From contig NC_088210.1 in assembly GCF_037126465.1 (NCBI RefSeq), forward strand, positions 18,067,511 through 18,131,510: 64,000 nucleotides of DNA. Reading direction: 5' to 3'. The notes under the pieces were generated by a model. The model was not told the DNA's origin. It saw only the letters and a list, made by a program, of their open reading frames with translations, and did no database searches. The first letter of the stretch is position 1. Every line of letters starts with the position of its first letter. Shown here piece after piece: positions 23,134-32,801 of this stretch. Both the position numbers and the translations under genes were made by a program. The DNA is from Ornithodoros turicata (taxonomy: Eukaryota > Arthropoda > Arachnida > Ixodida > Argasidae).

Positions 23134-23326
23134 GAAACGGAGGTGGTGGTGCTGATGGTGAAAGGGCTCGCCGTTGTCGGCCCCACAGAGGTTGCAACGT
23201 CACGACTGACGCCCTAGGGGAATGTGCGTCCTGGGCCGACTTCTAAGGGAACTGTGCCGACATGTGTCTGACACACACAGCCGGCACCGGGATTCGAACC
23301 CGAGTACCTCCCAGCCTCGACAACGG
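23134..23326 (-). mobile_element. SINE2: tRNA-like head plus LINE-like 3' tail
   Basis: On the minus strand it begins with a tRNA B-box context (CGGGTTCGAATCCCGGTGCC), then GTCGGCACAGTTCCCTTAG, AGTCGGCCCAGGACGCA and CAGTCGTGACGTTGC. The end, GGCCGACAACGGCGAGCC followed by CACCACCACC, matches the 3' end of the (CCA)n LINE fragments at 26328-26586 and 52213-52300. It is truncated at the 5' end. Confidence 0.82.
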
Positions 23327-23380
23327 GTTGTGGCGGTGGTGGTGGTGGTGGTTGTGAGGAACCGGCTTGCCTTGTTGGCT
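23327..23380 (-). mobile_element. 54 bp LINE 3'-end micro-insertion
   Basis: CGACAACGG flanks it at 23318-23326 and 23381-23389. The insert is only the last part of the (CCA)n LINE family: GCCAACAAGGCAAGCCGGTT then (ACC)n on the minus strand. Confidence 0.85.
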
Positions 23381-23388
23381 CGACAACG

Positions 23389-23850
23389 GAATTTCACCAT
23401 ATAGCACGCTGAAGGCCAACCATTGCACAGAATGACACCGTTAACACTCCTGGTTTGGGAAAAACGCGGGACGTACGCCTTTTCGCGGCAATTAATAAAA
23501 CTGCGTAAGTGTCACAAAAAGGCTTACGCCTCCAGTTTTCAGCAAACGGGGCTTAATCACTTCATCGTCGTTACGGTCGTTACAAGCTAACGACTGGCGG
23601 GAAATTCAAAAATGTGGGCACGTGACACATTGCGCGTGACGTATACCGCGGCCTTCACGTATCGCGCGAAGAGCGCTGTGCACGTGTTTTATCACGTGCC
23701 CGCCTTTTTAAATTTCCCGCCACTCGTTAGCCTGTAACGACTGTAACGATGATGAAGCGATTAAGCCCCCAGGGGGAGAGAACGATGTCATTCGGGATGA
23801 ATGGTTGACTATACGAGCGTGCCATGCGGTGAAGGTCTGTTTTAAGAGTG
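23389..23850. mobile_element. MITE family A/B copy with foldback N inserted
   Basis: The left arm (TTTCACCATATAGCACGCTG) and right end (TTTTAAGAGTG, followed by TA) are A-like. A 204 bp palindrome (23557-23760) with TTAA on both sides interrupts the right arm. The left end is cut by a SINE and a short LINE tail. Confidence 0.8.
23557..23760. mobile_element. Foldback element N with TTAA flanks
   Basis: Arms of about 72 bp start TCACTTCATCGTCGTTACGG and contain GGCGGGAAATT and GGGCACGTGA. They surround a centre with GTATACCGCGGCC. TTAA flanks the element at 23553-23556 and 23761-23764. A TTAA duplication would be of piggyBac type, but the symmetric site also allows TA, so the class is uncertain. 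Confidence 0.8.
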
Positions 23851-24409
23851 TAGGACAGTGGTTGGTTGGTAAAATGAAAAAAAAAAAAATGGAGATGTTA
23901 GTCCTAAACTACTCGGGACTTGGTACCCTGCGACGCGTTGTTTAGGGCTCATTATATGTAAAACAAATGAAGGGAGAGGAGAGTGAGGGAAAAGGAGAAA
24001 AGAAAAGAAAAATTATACACTATACTGCGTAGGACAGTATACAGTTCTCCATACTCCAATTACTTCACTTGTTTCGCATTCCATTTCCAACAGAGCACCC
24101 AGACAGAGAGAGAGACTTTTTCGTCCCCAGGTGCACGGGCTACATAATTGTCTGTGACCGCGCGATCGTAATTAGTACAGGACATACGAAGGCCAGGATA
24201 TAATTGGCTATAGCTGTTGCAGAAAGTCACGGAACAGTGCTTGCTGTTACATGGACTATATGAAAACAATTAAACTGTAAAGCACTGTCCTTCTTTGACC
24301 CGTTCGTTGTGATGCACGTGATATCGAACCACTGGTACTCATCTCGAGCCTGTCGAAAAATTCGGTCGTTCGTGAACTATTCTCGAACTTGTATGTGTGT
24401 GTGTGTGTT

Positions 24410-24694
24410 AGTGCCGCGAATCAACGGTGGCTATGCGCGGCGGACAGGTGTGAACAGACGGAGAGAGGACAGCAGGAAGGAGTGGGGGACAGAGGGTTTT
24501 CGTATGCGTCCTGGGCCGACTTCAAGGGGGACTGTGCCGACATTCGTCTGCAAAGTCTTCGGAAAGCCCAAAGAAAACAACCTCAGACAGCACAGCTGAT
24601 CGTAGGGTTCGAACACACCACCTCCCAGACTTCAGCACGACCATGGCTATACCACCAAACGAGGGGGACGCCATAACCCGCTCGGCCATTGCCG
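24410..24694 (-). mobile_element. tRNA-headed SINE1, complete
   Basis: On the minus strand the head GGCAATGGCCGAGCGGGTTA is present, with the B-box GGGTTCGAA slightly changed (GTGTTCGAACC), then the usual body and CCACCGTTGATTCGCGGCAC end. It lacks a clear poly(A). Confidence 0.88.
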
Positions 24695-25040
24695 TTGGTA
24701 TAGTTCTCGAACTTAATATGTGGTTCGAAAAATGTTCGCGAGATCGCTATAATATGGAATCACGATATCGTCGGCTTCTGCCTATTGCAGCAGACGATTA
24801 AAAATTGACAAAAAAAATGTGGCTACGAGTGGCTTTCTATGCGGCTTATGGCGGCTCATTCCCATGGCTATGGCCGCACAATGCACTGTGAATGCTGGCA
24901 TTGGCGGGACTTCGAATGACTGTACGCGTCACATCGATTCGCGTTCAGGGCACGCTCGTACGAGCGTTGAGGTTACTCCTCAGTGCTGTACTCCGTAGAT
25001 TCGGTAATGCTTTTTGCACAGGGTACTGTCCTCGACGCCT

Positions 25041-25215
25041 CTTTTTAAAAGAGACCAAGATATCGGTCAGTGAGCGGCAAATATGTGGTGGAGTGTGAGA
25101 AATTATTCGAACGCGAATTTACCTCAATGATGACAATGGTGGCTATGGCGATGACGATGATGGAAAGAAGAAAGAACGTGGAAGATCGACTTGTCCATAC
25201 TTCACCACATAACAC
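25041..25215. repeat. Inverted repeat S, left arm
   Basis: CTTTTTAAAAGAGACCAAGA to CTTCACCACATAACAC is repeated inverted at 26877-27050 with a few differences. The 1.66 kb between the arms holds MITEs, LINE tails and SINE fragments. Confidence 0.88.
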
Positions 25216-25329
25216 TTTCTTTTAGCACTGGCAAAGCTAAGGAGTATAGTTCCGAGGAACAGCCTCAACGTTCGTGCAAGCGGGAGCATAGGTCCCGCTT
25301 TGTCTATACAATCTTTAAAAAAAAAAGTG

Positions 25330-25500
25330 TACTGTAACTCCGTTTTGGGAGTAAATCCTTGCCACATGTATCACTCCCTTTAGGGTGTACAATTACTCTG
25401 AATAAGGAGTCTCCTCGCTCCCTTCAAGGAGTGAGAAGACTCGTTAACTCCCTACCGCAGAGTAATTGTATACACTCAAAGTGTCGGCGCAGAAGGTACA
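25330..25500. mobile_element. MITE family G/H, copy 1
   Basis: GTAACTCCGTTTTGGGAGTA, then ATCACTCCCTTTAGGGTGTA and a palindromic part around GGAGTCTCCTCGCTCCCTTC. It resembles 30790-31070. Confidence 0.6.
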
Positions 25501-25793
25501 AATATTTTTGTCCTTGCGTACAGAGAGTAAATTCGCTGTTTCAGTATAGTATAGCTTTTCTCGCTCAGAGGGAACGAGCAAGCGGTGGTGTGTAACCTGC
25601 AATCCCATATGTGCGCCAGCTGACATCTGATGAGCACCGTTCTGCACAGGGCGTTCCATTTCGGCTCATCGTATTATAAGTTTCATTTTATGTTGTTTCT
25701 TTCCACACGACACGCCTGTCGAAGAGAGGCGAATGATCACCACAGCAGGCGAGCATTGATTTCTGATGCCTCGTGCCTTTGCTTGAGCTTCGT

Positions 25794-25856
25794 GGCTACC
25801 ACGGGGAAACATCCCATGTCATCATCACCTCTTCATTTATTGTTGTTGTTGTTGTT
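25794..25856 (+). mobile_element. 63 bp LINE 3'-end micro-insertion, first of two
   Basis: It lies between GAGCTTCGT (25785-25793) and GAGCTTCGTT (25857-25866). The insert ends ATCACCTCTTCATTTA and (TTG)n, the 3' end of the LINE family whose longer copies are at 31130-32060 and 32855-33272. Confidence 0.85.
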
Positions 25857-25866
25857 GAGCTTCGTT

Positions 25867-25932
25867 AGGGTGTCGCCTCAGCGGCAAAACATCCCACTAC
25901 ATCATCATTACTTATTTATTGTTGTTGTTGTT
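25867..25932 (+). mobile_element. 66 bp LINE 3'-end micro-insertion, second of two
   Basis: It lies between the second and third copies of GAGCTTCGTT (25857-25866 and 25933-25942). The insert differs from its neighbour in many places (GGTGTCGCCTCAGCGGC), so it is not just a tandem duplication. It ends in ACTTATTTA and (TTG)n. Confidence 0.85.
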
Positions 25933-25996
25933 GAGCTTCGTTGTCAGCGCCGAAAATAAGACATTATCCGACACATGAAAATTAGTACAAGCCATA

Positions 25997-26145
25997 CACT
26001 CTATAAAAACAGAACTACACCGCGGCATATAGCACCGATCCTGTAAGAAACCATCACACCGAAATGACGTTCTTCTCTCCCCTGATTTGTTGAAAATCGG
26101 AGGTGTACGCCTTTTTGTGACACTATTCCGGCTGCGTTAATTGTC
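25997..26145. mobile_element. MITE A/B-like, truncated copy
   Basis: It starts CACTCTATAAAAACAGAACT, has GGAGGTGTACGCC and TTGTCACAAAAA, and then stops near 26145 without its right arm. Confidence 0.75.
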
Positions 26146-26327
26146 ACAAAAACGTGGCACGCACTCTGGCGCACACATTACTTCACCGTAGCACGCACAT
26201 TACTTCACCGCATAGGACGCTCCTATAGTCAACCATCATCCCGAATGGCATCGCTCTCTCCCCTGATTTGTTGAAAACGGGGGGTACGCCTTTTTTGTGA
26301 CACTTATGCTGTACCTAATTGTCACAA

Positions 26328-26586
26328 GGTGGTGGTGGTGGTGGTGGTGACGAAAACCGGCTTGCCGTTGTTGGCCTAGCGTATGTGGGCTGCGTCACGA
26401 CTGTACCCAGGATGAGATGAGATGGTGTGATAACAGATGAAGGAATGACGACGGCCGAAAGTTAAGATATATAGGGCAGTCACTGCAGAGTTGCCGAGAA
26501 GTCCGAGCAGTACGCATAGCCTTTCAGCGAGGCCAGATTCCTGGAGAAAGCAGACGAGGCCGCGAATTTTAGAGTGTCTTTCCGTG
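26328..26586 (-). mobile_element. 5'-truncated LINE 3' end with (CCA)n tail, 11 bp duplication
   Basis: AATTGTCACAA occurs on both sides (26317-26327 and 26587-26597), a clear target-site duplication inside an A MITE. Read on the minus strand, the insert begins with the end of a LINE reading frame (LVCFLQESGLAERL), then a 3' region with AGTCGTGACGCAGCC and GGCCAACAACGGCAAGCC, and ends in (ACC)n. Confidence 0.88.
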
Positions 26587-26699
26587 AATTGTCACAAAAA
26601 AGGCGTACGCCCCCGTTTCCAGCAAATCGGGGGAGAGAGCGATATGTCATTCGGGATGATGGTTGACTTAGAAGCGTGCTATGCGGTGAAGTTACATTT

Positions 26700-26854
26700 T
26701 GTTTTCCCTGGGTTTTCATCAGACGCTGTCAGACATATGTCGGCACAGTTCCCTTAGAAGTCGGCCCAGGACGCACATTCCCCCAGAGCGTTAGTCATAA
26801 CGTTCCCCACCTCAGTGAGGCCGACAACAGCGAGCTCTTTCGCCACCACGTTTT
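26700..26854 (+). mobile_element. SINE2 3' fragment
   Basis: It starts TTTTCCCTGGGTTTTC and contains GTCGGCACAGTTCCCTTAG and AGTCGGCCCAGGACGCA, as in the tRNA-headed SINE. It ends with AGGCCGACAACAGCGAGC and CCACCAC, the 3' end of the (CCA)n LINE family. It is the reverse orientation of 23134-23326. Confidence 0.8.
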
Positions 26855-26876
26855 AAGAGTGTGGTTTGTCTTCACC

Positions 26877-27050
26877 GTGTTATGTGGTGAAGCATGGACA
26901 AGACGATCTTCCACGTTCTTTCTTATTTCCATCATCGTCATCGCCATAGCCATCATTGGCATCATTGAGGTAAATTCGCGTTCGAATAATTTCTCACACT
27001 CCACCACATATTTGCCGCTCACTAACCGATATCTTGGTCTCTTTTAAAAA
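26877..27050. repeat. Inverted repeat S, right arm
   Basis: GTGTTATGTGGTGAAGCATG to GGTCTCTTTTAAAAAG, the inverse of 25041-25215. Both arms include a run of GAT/ATC trinucleotides. Confidence 0.88.
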
Positions 27051-27621
27051 GTAGCAACCGAACAGCAGTAAGGAAGGAAACACTTCCGAATTCCAGCATG
27101 CGCTTCTCAAGCCAAGAGCCAGTTTTAAAAGCGACCCGAAAGACAAGCGCGATCAGCATGAAGATCGTCCAAACGCCGTGATCGAATGATATTGAGCTTC
27201 TGCAAAAGATCCTATCGAAGACTGCACCAAATTCCGCAACGCCAAGAACTTGGGCTCCCCAAATCCACCCACAATAAAAAAAGATCCTCTTCAGCTTCAC
27301 TCCGTGGGATTTACCGTCCCCACAGGTTAGATCCTTATCTCCTATATATTCTGGTCCTCTCCAAAGGCATTCCGTCCTAAAGACGTCTGAAACACAGACC
27401 TGTGCATTGGCGGCTTTGGAAAACGAGCAGACATCTACACACAATGAACAATTTCCATGCGTGTCGCATCTCAAATCAGGTTTCGCTGCAGGAGTAACGA
27501 TCGATTTGAGTTTAACTCGCGTTCTGTCTCGTGCGACCTTATCAGGAGGATTACGCTCTCTGTGCAAGTATATTCTCTCGCTTGCGTTTGTCTCGCTGCC
27601 CAATATAGAAATGACGCTCAT
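27022..27621 (-). other. Uncharacterised 199-codon open frame
   Basis: This is one of the longest open frames outside the T-box gene. The translation (MSVISILGSETNASERIYLH at the start) shows no domain, signal or repeat that I know. Its end lies in inverted repeat S. Base composition is similar to surrounding non-coding DNA. It may be chance or an unknown element's coding part. Confidence 0.2.
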
Positions 27622-28687
27622 GTACGAGTAAGCTGGCCCGTTTCTTCTGGTTAGAGTATTAGTTAGGATAACGTCGTATTGAAAATATATGCGTACAGAC
27701 TTGGCACGGAATATACATCGTACGTCTTTGTTTGAAATTGCGTGTGGCGTTGCCTATACGATACAAAGTATAGCCATATACACGTATCGTGCTGCTAGCC
27801 GCGCGGAATACATGTTTCAAGTTTATCTCGTGTCTTCCAGGAACTTGAAGCGTTTGCGTTTTCTCTGGGTTGGGTATATATACGGCCTGTTGAGCTAATA
27901 CCGATGTAAGCTTGCGTAGTAGAACCAGCAGAATCCACGGACGCCAACGTCGGTGCGATAGACACACGCGAGCACCTGACGATTGTAAATCCCTCAGATT
28001 TACATGGAATGTAATGTTTGTCTCTTTCCTATGCGTCTGCGTCAATCTATAATGTGACTGTTGTCTGTGTAGAGCGATATTCTCCGGAGATATCCCCGGG
28101 TCTGCGGGCAACGGCGATGAAGTTACAAGAAAAGCATGGGGAAGAAGGAGATACACGAGAGTATATCTTAAAAAAACACTTAGAAATAAAAATAAAACCT
28201 TTAAAAAATAAAAAGAAGCTTACGATATATCCCCCTCTGCCCCTAACACCGTTCTGCCTGAGCAGGCAGACTTCCCTCCTCTTCCCTTCCGCTGAAGATT
28301 GTACTACCACCGTTCTGCCACATCAGCAGACAGATAACTCACTAATAAAACGCTATCAACCATCCTTTCCTTTTGGGACGCGCATGCGCATAATAGGGCA
28401 CAGAAGTGATGTCAACGATTTCAGCCTTTACGGCACGACCACGTACGCCGCACTGTCTCTCGCAAGAAAGGAATCGAACAGGCAGCGTAATTTTTCCGAG
28501 CATAACATATCTCGTGCAGATTTATGCGTATATGGCCTGAGTACCGTACTGAAAATACGGTATTTTTGTTAGTATATCTTATTCAGCACTCTTTCCCGGT
28601 AAGTATTTGTACTCTTTCTAAAATACCCTTATACTTATTTCCCAATCAATACTTTTTGCGTTTGTCTGTTTTTCTTCATATTCATGT
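27622..28687. other. No recognised gene
   Basis: A 184-codon + frame (28018-28572) and a 165-codon minus frame (27659-28156) are open but show no known domain. Confidence 0.5.
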
Positions 28688-28747
28688 CCAGATTCACAGC
28701 TAGGGACCCTCGGCGTCGGCGCCGAGGGTCCCTAGCTGTGAATCTGG
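28688..28747. repeat. Palindrome, 28 bp perfect arms
   Basis: CCAGATTCACAGCTAGGGAC continues to CCTCGGCG, then TCGG, then the exact inverse. It is followed by a second weaker inverted pair (GTACCTGGGTAC / GTACCCAGG). The GC-rich core would form a stable hairpin. Confidence 0.95.
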
Positions 28748-30789
28748 TACCTGGGTACTGGCTACTTGAGGTACCCAGGGTAAGAAGCAGAAGGTACCCA
28801 TGCTTCTTCTTTGCTCTTCTTTTTCTTTCTTTTTTACAATGCATTGTGGAGAAGAAAAGCAACCCATTGGCTAACTAGACTGTTTTTCCAAGAAAAAGAG
28901 GATGGCTGACTAACGAACACAGCCACGAACACGAAATCCTCAAGCAAAGACTTTCTAGACAAATACTCAAGCACCTTCAATGTATATCTTGAATAATTTT
29001 CATTATACTTTCTGCTCTAATTACTTTCTTTTCGAAGTATCTGCGTTAGGAAGGAATATTTACAGTATCTTGCAGCGTCCAACGCTGAATCCCGCCTGAG
29101 CGCTCATCCATGAACAGTCTATCTTTAAACTTGACACGACCTCGATTGTTTTCAACGTACAAACATAGACAATCCATCCTCGCTCAGTTAACAGCTGTCA
29201 GGATGCAGCCATCAGATGCAAAATGACACGTTGCAGTCGAACGTGAGGTCCCAGCTCGAAGGATGATTTTGTGCGGACCTGCCTAATTGTGAGTAGACAC
29301 GAACGGAGCAATTTCCCCCCACGACGAAGCATCAGCTGCAGCGTCCCCGTATATGAAGAGAGGACAAAGTAACAAGACCATGCTTTGTGTAATGCGCGGA
29401 AGAACATTATAAACGGAAGACGTGGGAATGCTTCTGCAACAAACCTCAATCAGCCAACTTGAAGAACCCAGCGCATTTTTTGCTGCAACAAATATGTATC
29501 GGCTTACTTGCGTAGAACACGTAGTGTTTTTCTTTTTCTTCTTCTTTTTTTTATTCCGTGTTAGCGCCACGAAGCCACTGTGGCTTTAACATGCGTCCTG
29601 GGCCGGCTTCAGGGAGAACTGTGGCAACTTTCGTCTGGAAAGTACATACATATACAATGGTTGATGGATTTTTCTTTTCTTTTTTTCCGTCTATTCGTTC
29701 GGGCAAGTTTGCTCGACCAACACAAAAGTTATATCTCGTACAAGGATATGTATTTAGCGGATGCAGGGCAGGACTCTCGCCTTTCACATGTCAATGGTGA
29801 CCCGGTGCACTTGGGTGTATGACACTCACTTGACACCCACGCTTCTGTTTCGGTGGCATTTTGCTAAACTTTTCTACAGGAAGAATGCCACCCTTCGCAA
29901 GTAAAAAAGAAGAAGAAAAGAACATCACATGGCCACTCTGGCAGAACTACTTTCGACGTTTTCAGCGCACGTGTCTGAGGACAGTTCCACGAAGCTGGCT
30001 AACTATCGTCGAAATATCGTCGGCTCCCGGGCGATCTCAGACGCTTGCTTTAATCTCAACCTTTACTTGTGCCTTATGCGTTTGAGTCTGAGCTTGCCTT
30101 ACACCATAACAATCACCCTATCACGCGCTAAGACCTGCAGGACGCACTATTCTTGGCGTGGACACACACATCCGACGCACAAAATGCTGACATCTAGGCC
30201 AGTGTGAGGTCTGCCGCTTAATCTTGAAACAATTCCTCGTACATCTACACGGCGATCTCAGACCCGAACAGCTCCGCTGAGCGTCGTTTCTGTCTTGTCG
30301 CTGTGGCTTTATCGCCCTTCCTCATCTGGAGGCAGACAAGGTTGCGAGCACGAACCAGGCGAAGAGCGCCGAGATCTAAATGTGTCGCATCCAGAACCGA
30401 GAGAGTCAGAACAGACACCTCATAACAGCGTTATCTACGCTGGCATCATTCCAAGCGTAGAAGGCGGGTTTTCTTCCACCGGGACATCATCAAGAAGAAG
30501 TGGAGGGAATAACGCGTTAAGAATAAATGAGACACTTTGCGGTATCGCACCACCGCACCTCCTTGGCGGCTGCGATAAAAGAGTTTGTGATTAATTGAGT
30601 TTCAGTTGTATAGCGTACGCAATCGTGCTGCATACGCAAGGAAATACGCAGTGCTCACATGTGCGCCCGAGATACACGGAACGCCACGTTCTGCGCCTGC
30701 GGTGTGTGCACCCGCACTATTTCCTTGCGTACGCTAAAGCGACTGCGTACGCGGAACTAACTCGGAACTGTGCTCTCTAATAGAAAAGG
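28748..30789. other. Mostly unassigned
   Basis: Apart from the SINE fragment at 29548-29643, I see no recognisable feature. Words such as GCGTACGCAATCG near 30610-30760 occur inverted (TTCCTTGCGTACGC), a loose inverted repeat. Confidence 0.5.
29548..29643 (-). mobile_element. SINE1 fragment
   Basis: It keeps the 3' part: AAGCCGGCCCAGGACGCATG directly joined to CACAGTGGCTTCGTGGCGC and a tail of A/T bases. An internal deletion removed the CTCCATCTGTCC block. Confidence 0.8.
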
Positions 30790-31070
30790 TTGTGTTGTAA
30801 CTCGTTTTGGGGCAGTACACCCATGCAACGTATATCACTCCCCTTTGGAGTGTCCCTAAGGAGTTTCCTCACTGCCTTCATAGCTATGAAGGGAGTGAGG
30901 AGACTCCTTGATTGATTGATTGATTTTAAAAGAAAAAAAGAAAAAAAAAAAAAAAAAAAAAAAAAAAAGGAGGAGGAGGAGACTCCTTAATGAAGGTAAT
31001 GGAGAGTAATAGTACACTCCAAAGGGGGTGATATATGTGACAAGGGAGAACTCTCCAAAAATGAGTTACA
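30790..31070. mobile_element. MITE family G/H, copy 2, with poly(A) insertion
   Basis: The ends GTGTTGTAACTCGTTTTGGG and CAAAAATGAGTTACAACACA are inverted repeats; inside are ATCACTCCCCTTTGGAGTGT and its inverse. It is interrupted at 30910-30975. Confidence 0.8.
30910..30975 (+). mobile_element. 66 bp poly(A) retro-insertion with 13 bp duplication
   Basis: GAGGAGACTCCTT is present at 30897-30909 and 30976-30988. The insert is (GATT)n, then TTTTAAAAG and a long A-run. It looks like the very end of a poly(A) retrotransposon. Confidence 0.8.
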
Positions 31071-31129
31071 ACACACGCTTTCTTTTAAAAACTGTAGTAC
31101 TACTAGTAATGCGGTTGCAGGACCTAAGC

Positions 31130-32060
31130 GTTCTTTGGCACCACCTCGGGCTGGGCCAGGGGCTGAGCATTTTCACGGATGCGTCTACGAACGGGTCAGG
31201 TTCCGCGTGTGCATATGTCGTCCCTGAGCTCTGCGTTGAGGGTTACGGACGACTGCCTCATCGCACGTCGTCCACGGGATCATGGCGATGCAATCTATAG
31301 AATCATATGAAGGCGTCAAATCCTGGGTTGTCGCAGTGACTCACAGTCCGGATTGAGAGTATTTCAAGCGGCGGGCGGATCACCAGGCCTTGCTTCAGGA
31401 CATCAGGGGACACGACATCATCGTTCAGTGGACCCGTGGATATTCCGGCACATGTACCTGTGGGAATGACGCGGCCGATGCAGCGGCCTCCCGGGAGGAC
31501 CACTCCGGTCCGTTTCGTAAGGTGTCACTATATACCGGCTGCCTGCATTCTCCGTTCTATCGCTACCAGCTAGGCTGTGAGGCTGGCCCTATGTGCAACG
31601 AGTGGGGTGCATACTTGCTAACGTAGCGCACTTACTCCTCCGCTGTCGAACCTATATCAACGAGAGGCGTACACTGCAGTTACAGCTTGCCACCCTTGGC
31701 TGCCGTCCCTTCAACCTGTCGGGCATCCTCGGGCCTTGGGACACCGCGGCCTTCTCCAGGGCGGCCTTACGTCATGTAGTTGGTTTTTTTTTAGGCGATT
31801 GGCCTAAAGGACTCATTGTGACCCCAACAGCGCTCTTGGACATTCCCACCATCACGATCACGATCAGGATCGCCATCGCCGCTCCGAATTCATCGCCGTC
31901 ATCTCTCATCATCGTCATCACACATCATTGTCACCACTCATATTAGACCCCCTAGCTATGGGGTAGCGTTCCACTCCTAGGGTGGAAAACCTCCCCACTT
32001 CATCGTCAGAATATAACATCAGATATAAGATAGATAACATAGAATATATATATAATCAGT
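31130..32060 (+). pseudogene. LINE remnant: RNase H, C-terminus and 3' UTR
   Basis: The reading SIFTDASTNGSGSACAYVVP is an RNase H start with its first catalytic aspartate (FTD). RGHDIIVQWTRGYSG and GNDAADAAAS follow, matching the V-GH-GI-GNE(D)-AD block near the end of RNase H. After a frameshift comes AHLLLRCRTYINERRTLQLQ and NLSGILGPWD, the usual LINE C-terminus. Around 31270 the segment that should hold the catalytic glutamate is damaged. The 3' region (31838-32060) has AGCTATGGGGTAGCG, CCACTCCTAGGGTGGAAAAC and ends in (TTG)n. It is 5' truncated; no reverse transcriptase is present. Confidence 0.82.
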
Positions 32061-32169
32061 TGTTGTTGTTGTTGTTTTTGGGATGTGAGGTACATCCCGG
32101 TGCTGATGTGATTTAATTTACATACGTGTTAGTAACGGCTGATGATACGGGAGTCTTTTAAATAATTGC

Positions 32170-32530
32170 ACAATGCTGCTCATGCGGTCGTCTGATGCGT
32201 TTCATTTTGCCAGGATCCCACGGTCTTCACGAAAGAGAGACAGGTCGATCGTCCAGCTTATAGCGAGGATGCTCTCAAGCCTTGATCGTTCTGTGGAGTA
32301 CTTTGGGCACTGCATTATATGTGTAGTGTATCTTCGCTGGTGCAACACGTGGGACAGTCTGTGGAGGTCGATCGTCTGTAGCGATTCCCGACACTATTGG
32401 TTAGCAACACAACCGGGCGAGCTCGGTGGAGGGCTGTCTGTATACTTGGTGGTACGCTCCGTTGATGTCTTAGATGATGTCCCGGCGCCATTGCCAGGAC
32501 TCTCCTTGCCAGGACTCTCCTTGCCAGCAC
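32170..32530 (-). pseudogene. LINE C-terminal fragment
   Basis: On the minus strand it reads SVPPSIQTALHRAR, then RRSTSTDCPTCCTSEDTLHI, the zinc-knuckle-like CxxC...H motif found near the end of RNase H-bearing LINEs. After a frameshift come CPKYSTERS- and LDDRPVSL-like words. It is head-to-head with the LINE copies on either side and contains several frameshifts. Confidence 0.65.
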
Positions 32531-32660
32531 GAGTCCTACAGCTGGCTAACCTTTTCAGTGACTTTCATATTTCATCATTAATTTCTTAGGCAAATTGAGG
32601 CTTTGTATGTATTTGTCCCTTCTATGTTGTTCCAGCCTCAGAACACCAGTTCTTTCATGT
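32527..32660 (+). mobile_element. SINE 3' part of the same tRNA-like family
   Basis: It begins GAGTCCTACAGCTGGCTAAC and runs through TTTTCAGTGACTTTCAT, GTATTTGTCCCTTCTATG and TTCCAGCCTCAGAACACCAG. A matching end is at 63456-63490 (TGTATGTTCCAGCCTCAGAA). Confidence 0.6.
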
Positions 32661-32801
32661 CCAACAGTTGCCGCCTGCGTCGATCCCGTCGTATGAATGT
32701 GTGTATGACTGAGCAAAAATGTAGGAGTGAAAGTAGGATGAGTGAGAGAGAGTGGCTGGTTTGTCCCTTCAGATGACGCACCCTGGAAGTCGCTGAGAAG
32801 G

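Larger units (their letters stand above)
26175..26866. mobile_element. MITE family A copy split by two retro-insertions
   Basis: The MITE parts are about 26175-26327, 26598-26699 and 26855-26866. The first gap is a LINE 3' fragment with an 11 bp target duplication. The second is a SINE 3' fragment lying in the run ACATTTT|AAGAGTG of the right end. Confidence 0.8.

Noticed and set aside
28675..28760. A coding gene with arginine-rich peptide on both strands
   Set aside because: The same peptide appears on both strands because the DNA is a palindrome.
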